Source: UBA6109 sp964506465 (GTDB lineage: Bacteria > Desulfobacterota > Syntrophia > Syntrophales > UBA6109). From it: 8,269 nucleotides of DNA. The stretch lies in NCBI GenBank assembly GCA_964506465.1, contig CAZDLM010000088.1:1-8269 (forward strand), read 5' to 3'. A model generated the notes under the pieces. The model was given only the letters and a program-made list of their open reading frames with translations, had not been told where the DNA came from and searched no databases. Below are positions 1 to 4,002 of this stretch, one piece after another (the stretch's first letter is position 1; the number at the start of each line of letters is the position of its first letter). The translations under genes were made by a program, and so were the position numbers.

Positions 1-50
1 GATCCCTTCCTTGGGGATCGAAGATTCTCCGGAGCTTGCTCCGGAGAGCT
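1..50 (-). terminator. Hairpins at the end of tspO, possible terminator
   Basis: Just past the tspO stop codon there is an 8-bp stem, CTCCGGAG (27-34) paired with CTCCGGAG (39-46), closed by the 4-base loop CTTG. A second short stem, GATCCC with GGGGATC, lies at 1-19. On the minus strand the main hairpin is followed by AATCTTCG and not by a clear T run, so intrinsic termination is only possible. The stretch at 8-20 also resembles part of the repeat at 7995-8233. Confidence 0.35.
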
Positions 51-509
51 TCAATTCAGCCGGAAGACGGCCAGATTCAGTGCTCCGGCGAATGTGATCC
101 AGCCCAGGTACGGCGCCAGCAGCCAGGCGGCAGGCTTGCTGCGGCCGGCGAAGAGCGCGATGTTGACGAGGAGAAGCAACCACAAAAGAACCAGGTCCGT
201 CAACGCAAGCCCGGGCCGGTGAAGTCCGAAGAACAGCCATGACCACAGGGCATTGGCCAGAAGCTGCAGCCCGTAGATGGTGAACGGACGGAAACGCCCT
301 CCCGGATCGCCCTTTTCCCAAGCGAGGAAACCCGCTATCCCGATCAGCAGATACAGCATGGCCCAGACAGGAGCGAAGATCCAGCCTGGCGGCGTCCAAG
401 CCGGTTTCCGCAAGGCTTCATACCACGGCCCCGGAAGAAACTGCGAACCGAAGAGGGCCGGCAGATAGGCGACGGCAATAAAAACAACGGCACGTGCAAA
501 GCGTTTCAT
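51..509 (-). CDS. tspO: TspO/MBR family tryptophan-rich sensory protein
   Basis: Encodes 152 residues, the usual length for the TspO/MBR (translocator protein) family. These are five-helix membrane proteins that bind porphyrins and, in eukaryotes, cholesterol; bacterial members act in stress or tetrapyrrole-related signalling. Family marks are visible: W38-TPPGW-43 followed by FAPVWAMLY (45-53), the aromatic segment NALWSWLFFG (86-95), and the C-terminal PYLGWITFAGALN (133-145). Five hydrophobic stretches fall at about 5-23, 43-64, 78-95, 100-121 and 127-147. The start is the ATG at 507-509, preceded by GGGTGGGAG on the minus strand; the frame stays open upstream to 818, but that part shows no family similarity. 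The gene is divergent from the TetR gene, so shared control is possible but unproven. The ligand is unknown. Confidence 0.93.
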   Translation of the reverse strand: MKRFARAVVFIAVAYLPALFGSQFLPGPWYEALRKPAWTPPGWIFAPVWAMLYLLIGIAGFLAWEKGDPGGRFRPFTIYGLQLLANALWSWLFFGLHRPGLALTDLVLLWLLLLVNIALFAGRSKPAAWLLAPYLGWITFAGALNLAVFRLN

Positions 510-530
510 CGACTCCCACCCGAACAATTC

Positions 531-539
531 ATCATAGCA
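531..539 (-). promoter_or_regulatory. Extended -10 promoter of tspO
   Basis: On the minus strand this reads TGC-TATGAT, an extended -10 box of the sigma-70 type, 21 bases upstream of the tspO ATG. No good -35 box is seen 16-18 bases further upstream, which fits an extended -10 promoter. It predicts a short leader of about 15 bases that carries the GGGAG ribosome site. Recognised by eye only. Confidence 0.45.
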
Positions 540-776
540 GAACCGGAACGAAAATCCGACCATCTGTTGAAAACGGTTTAGAGGAACCTTCGTGAGGAGA
601 TGGGTTCGGCATCCCCGCAGTTGCCGCTCCATCCGGATCCACATTAACAAGGATGTCATCCCGGCAATCCCAGCAGTTATCCGCAATCGCCCGCGGGCTT
701 CCCGGGAAATTTCAGCCGGAATCCTCCCGAATCCCATGACAGATTTTCCGTGCATCGGCAAGCGGGGATTTCCCTC

Positions 777-806
777 TTGACAGGCGGCGGCGAGGCCGGT
801 TATAAC
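777..806 (+). promoter_or_regulatory. Sigma-70 promoter of the TetR gene
   Basis: A perfect -35 box TTGACA (777-782) is followed after 18 bases by TATAAC (801-806), or after 17 bases by TTATAA (800-805). The ATG of the TetR gene is about 42 bases downstream of the -10. This is the best promoter match in the window. Confidence 0.7.
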
Positions 807-812
807 GGCCTC
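792..812 (+). promoter_or_regulatory. Inverted-repeat operator over the -10 box, likely TetR site
   Basis: Half-sites GAGGCCG (792-798) and CGGCCTC (806-812) are exact reverse complements separated by GTTATAA. The repeat covers the -10 box of the regulator's own promoter. A dyad placed like this, immediately upstream of a tetR gene, is typical of an autorepression operator; binding of this protein here is inferred. Confidence 0.65.
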
Positions 813-847
813 CATCAAATGATTGAATCGGGGTGTGGAATACGGCG

Positions 848-1492
848 ATGGAAACCACCCTCCAGAAGGCGCGCAAGTCTCCCGAATCCATGAAGGCGCG
901 GATCCTCGATGCCGCCCGGCGGATCTTCGGCGAGTACGGCTTCCACGGCACCACGACCCGCATGATCGCCAAAGAAGTGGGGATCGACATCTCCACCCTC
1001 CATTACCACTGGGGCGAGAAGAAGGACCTCTTCGCCGCCGTCGTCATCGACATCAACGCGGACCTGCGGCTCAAGCTCATCGAAGTCGAACAGATGATCC
1101 ACGGCCGGCCGCTCGGCGATCGCCTCGCCGTCTCCATCGATGTCATGACGGACTACCTCTTCGAGCATCCGGAGGTCTCCAATCTCGTCCTGATGCGCTA
1201 CCTCAACAAGACCCGCGACGATGTCCTTGTCGATATCAGGGTCCCCGAGTTCACCTGTGAAATCGCCCGCTCCATGGGCCTCGCGGCGGACAAGAAAAAC
1301 GTCTCCGCGGACGCCAAGATGAAGGTGCTGGCCGTGATGAATTCCATCCACAGTTTCATCTCCGGCGAGAACTTCTTCCGCTCCATCCTCAAGACGGACA
1401 GGGAGGCGTACGTCGCCCTGGTCAAGGAAACCCTGAAATTCATCCACGTACCCGCCTTCGCACGGAACGGAATGGCTCCCGGAAAACGGTAA
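848..1492 (+). CDS. TetR/AcrR family transcriptional regulator
   Basis: A 214-residue DNA-binding regulator. The N-terminal TetR helix-turn-helix spans about residues 16-62: KARILDAARRIFGEYGF leads into TTTRMIAKEVGI, and the recognition helix is DISTLHYHWG (48-57), followed by the typical K-K-D-L-F. Residues 65-205 form the helical ligand-binding and dimer domain, which is not diagnostic of a ligand. The ATG at 848 is preferred because GGAA lies 7 bases upstream; a GTG at 833, in frame, would add five residues. It sits 73 bases upstream of the hydratase-dehydrogenase fusion in the same direction and has a dyad over its own -10 box. The likely role is control of itself and of the downstream acyl-CoA genes, with an acyl-CoA or free acid as effector; that role is inference. 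Confidence 0.9.
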   Translation: METTLQKARKSPESMKARILDAARRIFGEYGFHGTTTRMIAKEVGIDISTLHYHWGEKKDLFAAVVIDINADLRLKLIEVEQMIHGRPLGDRLAVSIDVMTDYLFEHPEVSNLVLMRYLNKTRDDVLVDIRVPEFTCEIARSMGLAADKKNVSADAKMKVLAVMNSIHSFISGENFFRSILKTDREAYVALVKETLKFIHVPAFARNGMAPGKR

Positions 1493-1513
1493 GCGGCGGC
1501 GGATTTCCCTTAA

Positions 1514-1534
1514 GAGGCATTTTCAACCGTTCTC
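1514..1534 (+). promoter_or_regulatory. Possible degenerate second operator before the hydratase fusion
   Basis: GAGGCAT (1514-1520), 7 bases, then CGTTCTC (1528-1534) has the same 21-base layout as the dyad at 792-812 and matches it at 13 of 21 positions by hand count, mostly at the outer ends. Its own symmetry is weak. It lies 31 bases before the next ATG, a plausible place for a second regulator site. Speculative. Confidence 0.25.
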
Positions 1535-1565
1535 ATCTAAACGAATCGTCAAGGGAGGAAAAGCC

Positions 1566-3680
1566 ATGGCGTTAAACATGGACGCGATCGGCAAGAAGCT
1601 CGGCCCGCTCACGAAGCGCTACGACTGGAAGGACGTTGTACTCTATGCCCTCGGCGTGGGCGCCGGTTTCGACGAACTGGACTACGTGTATGAAAAGAAC
1701 CTGAAGGTCATTCCCAGCTTCTCCATCGCAGCGGTCTTCGACATGCTGGGCGAGATGGCCGCCGCCTCCAACATCAACCTCGCCGGCATCCTGCACGGAG
1801 AGCAGGAGCTCATATTCCACAGCCCCATCCCGCCTTCCGGGACCCTCACGACGGAGGGAAAGCTCACGCATTACTACGACAAGGGCAAGAAGGGGGCCCT
1901 CGTCATCGGGGAGAGCGAAACCTATCATGACAACGGCAAGCATCTTTTCACGAACATCATTACGCTCTTCGGGCGCCTGGACGGCGGTTTCGGCGGTCCC
2001 GACGCGCCCGCCAAGCCCGTGGAGTTTCCCGAGCGCGAGCCCGATTTCCGCGTCAAGGCGAATCCCTCCGCCGATCAGCCTCTCCTCTACCGGCTGTCCG
2101 GCGACATCTTCCAGCTCCACGTGGATCCCGAATTCGCCAGCATGGTGGGCTTCGAAAAGCCCATCATGCACGGGCTCTGCACCCACGGTTTCTCCTGCCG
2201 CGCCCTGATCAGGAGCCTCTGCCCGGGGCAGCCGGAGAAGGCCCGCCGAATGGTCTGCCGCTTTTCGAAGCCCCTTTACCCAGGCGACCCGATCGAGGTC
2301 GTGATCTGGAAGACCGCCGAGGACAAGGCGGTCTGGCGCGTCGTCAATACGAAAACAGGCGAACTCGTCATCGACAACGGCATCTTCGAGTACGGAGAGA
2401 TCCCCAAGGACGAAATCCGCTTCGACGGCCGCGTCGCCATCATTACGGGCGCCGGCGGCGGGCTCGGGCGGGTGTACGCCCTGGGGCTTGCCAGGCGCGG
2501 CGCGAAGGTCGTCGTCAATGATCTGGGCGGCGCGCGGGACGGTTCGGGAGGAGGCTCGACCAGCGCCGCGGACAAGGTCGTCGCCGAGATTGCGGCCCTC
2601 GGCGGCGAGGCGATCGCCAACTACGATACCGTGACGACGCCGGAGGGTGGCGAAAAGATCGTGCAGGCGGCGGTCGCCGCCTTCGGAAAGGTCGACATCC
2701 TCATCAACAACGCGGGAATCCTCCGGGACAAGAGCTTCCCGAAGATGGAGCCGGACACCTGGAAGGCCGTCATCGATGTCCATCTGAACGGCGCATACCA
2801 CGTGACGAAGCCCGCCTTTCAGATCATGCGTGACCGAAACTACGGCCGCATTGTCATGACGACGTCCGCGGCGGGACTTTACGGCAACTTCGGACAGACG
2901 AACTACAGCGCCGCCAAGATGGCCCTCGTGGGCTTCATGAATACGCTCAAGATCGAAGGGGCGAAATACAACGTCAAGGTGAACACGATCGCTCCCATCG
3001 CGGCATCCCGCCTCATGGCGGACATCATCCCGCCCGACCTTCTGGAGAAGATGAAGCCGGAATTCGTCGCGCCGCTGGTCCTGTACCTGTGCTCGGAGTC
3101 CTGCCCCGTCACCGGCTGCATCTACAACGCCGGCATGGGCTCCTACAACCGCGCCGCCATCGTGACCGCGCCGGGCGTTGTGATCGGCGACGGCAAGACT
3201 CCGCCCGCCGTCGAGGACGTATCCGCCAATTGGGCCAGGATCGCCGAACTCGGCGGCGCCAGGGAATACGATCAGCTCAACGCCGTCCTGGGGGACATGC
3301 TCCAGGCCTTCGAGAAGAAGGTCAAGCCGGCCCCGGCGGCCGCCCCTCCTGCAGGCGGCCTCGCGACCGTCGGCGCCGTCTTCGAGAAGATGCCGCAGGT
3401 GTTCAACGCGGAAAAGGGCAAGGACGTGGACGTCGTTTTCCAGTTCAACATCTCCGGCGAGGGCGGCGGCGAGTGGTACGCGGAGATCCGCGGCGGCGCC
3501 TGCAGGATTTCCGCCGGCAGGCACGCCAGACCCAACTGCACGATCGCGATGGGCAGCCCCGATTTCCTCGACCTCATCAATGGCCAGCTTCCCGCCATGA
3601 AGGCCTACACTTCCGGCAAGCTCAAGATCGGCGGCGACGTCATGAAATCACAGCTTATTGAAAAGCTCTTTCAATTCTGA
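1566..3680 (+). CDS. Trifunctional MaoC enoyl-CoA hydratase - SDR 3-hydroxyacyl-CoA dehydrogenase - SCP2 fusion (MFE-2-like)
   Basis: A 704-residue protein built from the parts of peroxisomal multifunctional enzyme type 2 in a different order. Residues ~10-280 are a double hot-dog hydratase 2: LHGEQ at 76-80, LYRLSGD ending at D180, H185, then VDPEFASMVGF and HGLCTHGFS (202-210). D180 and H185 match the catalytic Asp/His pair of hydratase 2, which hydrates trans-2-enoyl-CoA to (R)-3-hydroxyacyl-CoA. Residues ~285-580 are an SDR: TGAGGGLG (294-301), D319 after the second strand suggesting NAD+, NNAG (381-384), N408, S434, Y447 and K451. A Pro/Ala linker (~586-598) leads to SCP2 (~601-704), a lipid or acyl-CoA binding fold. 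GGGAGGA at 1553-1559 supports the ATG. Expected role: hydration and oxidation in beta-oxidation of an unknown acyl-CoA in the cytosol. Oddity: the usual NP before L-H in the hydratase motif is FQ here. Confidence 0.93.
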   Translation: MALNMDAIGKKLGPLTKRYDWKDVVLYALGVGAGFDELDYVYEKNLKVIPSFSIAAVFDMLGEMAAASNINLAGILHGEQELIFHSPIPPSGTLTTEGKLTHYYDKGKKGALVIGESETYHDNGKHLFTNIITLFGRLDGGFGGPDAPAKPVEFPEREPDFRVKANPSADQPLLYRLSGDIFQLHVDPEFASMVGFEKPIMHGLCTHGFSCRALIRSLCPGQPEKARRMVCRFSKPLYPGDPIEVVIWKTAEDKAVWRVVNTKTGELVIDNGIFEYGEIPKDEIRFDGRVAIITGAGGGLGRVYALGLARRGAKVVVNDLGGARDGSGGGSTSAADKVVAEIAALGGEAIANYDTVTTPEGGEKIVQAAVAAFGKVDILINNAGILRDKSFPKMEPDTWKAVIDVHLNGAYHVTKPAFQIMRDRNYGRIVMTTSAAGLYGNFGQTNYSAAKMALVGFMNTLKIEGAKYNVKVNTIAPIAASRLMADIIPPDLLEKMKPEFVAPLVLYLCSESCPVTGCIYNAGMGSYNRAAIVTAPGVVIGDGKTPPAVEDVSANWARIAELGGAREYDQLNAVLGDMLQAFEKKVKPAPAAAPPAGGLATVGAVFEKMPQVFNAEKGKDVDVVFQFNISGEGGGEWYAEIRGGACRISAGRHARPNCTIAMGSPDFLDLINGQLPAMKAYTSGKLKIGGDVMKSQLIEKLFQF

Positions 3681-3863
3681 AGGACGGCAGACATCGCCAG
3701 ATACGGAAACGTGCGATAGTGAAATAGGAGATCGAGGCTGCAAATGCACTAGGCTGTTCAAAAATGTCCGGATGCAAAGCCCCCGAAATCCTGAGCCATG
3801 AGTCGTACTGGGAGGTAAGTCGAAGGGCGAAGAATGAGGGAAACGCGGTAGACGGGCTTTTTG

Positions 3864-3895
3864 GCAGAGAGCCGACTCTCGATTCGGCTCTCTGC
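3864..3895 (+). other. Hairpin 1 of repeat copy 1
   Basis: GCAGAGAGCCGA (3864-3875) pairs perfectly over 12 bp with 3884-3895, with an 8-base loop. T5 precedes it (GGGCTTTTTG), so on the minus strand the stem is followed closely by an A-to-U run that could act as a terminator for leftward transcription. Copy 2 has a hairpin at the same place with a different but still paired stem. Confidence 0.75.
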
Positions 3896-3934
3896 GATCC
3901 CTAAGGAAAGGGGCAGTTCTTCATTCGCTCGTTT

Positions 3935-3960
3935 ATCCCCGTGTTATGACGCACGGGGAT
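3935..3960 (+). other. Hairpin 2 of repeat copy 1
   Basis: ATCCCCGTG (3935-3943) pairs with CACGGGGAT (3952-3960) around an 8-base loop. Copy 2 has an equivalent stem with the same loop length but changed bases. Confidence 0.75.
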
Positions 3961-3991
3961 CGCACTCGCTGTTGGATTCAACAGACTGCTG

Positions 3992-3999
3992 AAGGAGGA
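3992..3999 (+). promoter_or_regulatory. Strong ribosome binding site that fixes the start of the second fusion gene
   Basis: AAGGAGGA lies 3 bases before the ATG at 4003. An upstream in-frame ATG at 3946 falls in the loop of the repeat's second hairpin and has no such site, so 4003 is the start. The protein then begins MIGITSYGAYIPRLR, matching the usual N-terminus of HMG-CoA-synthase-like proteins. Confidence 0.8.
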
Positions 4000-4002
4000 C
4001 CC

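Larger units (their letters stand above)
3751..3987 (+). repeat. Structured intergenic repeat, copy 1
   Basis: A 237-base element repeated in inverted orientation at 7995-8233. Both copies begin AGGCTGTTCAAAAATG and end with GGATTCAACAG followed by ACT or CCT, giving imperfect terminal inverted repeats (AGGCTGTT / AACAGcCT). The copies are colinear throughout, sharing for example CGAAATCCTGAG, ATGAGGGAAACGC, CATTCGCTCGT and GCACTCGCTG. There is no plausible ORF inside, so it resembles a MITE or a REP-like intergenic family. It separates the first fusion gene from the second, and its right end lies 4 bases before the next Shine-Dalgarno. Confidence 0.85.

Noticed and set aside
510..818. N-terminal extension of TspO by 103 residues
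   Set aside because: TspO proteins are about 150-160 residues and start just before the first helix. The ATG at 507-509 has a ribosome site and a nearby extended -10; the extension shows no similarity.
815..1447. 210-codon minus-strand frame opposite the TetR gene
   Set aside because: The plus strand encodes a clear TetR protein; the minus-strand product is Asp/Gly/His-rich shadow sequence.
1572..3524. 650-codon open frame on the minus strand
   Set aside because: It lies wholly opposite the MaoC-SDR-SCP2 gene. Its protein is low-complexity in Asp, Gly, Arg and Val with no family motif, as expected for the shadow of a GC-rich gene.
3751..3987. Insertion sequence
   Set aside because: Too short and without a transposase ORF. 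It could be a non-autonomous derivative, but no clear target duplication was found, so it is called a repeat.
3946..4002. Upstream start for the large fusion, adding 19 residues
   Set aside because: This ATG is in a hairpin loop of the repeat and lacks a ribosome site; AAGGAGGA precedes the ATG at 4003.
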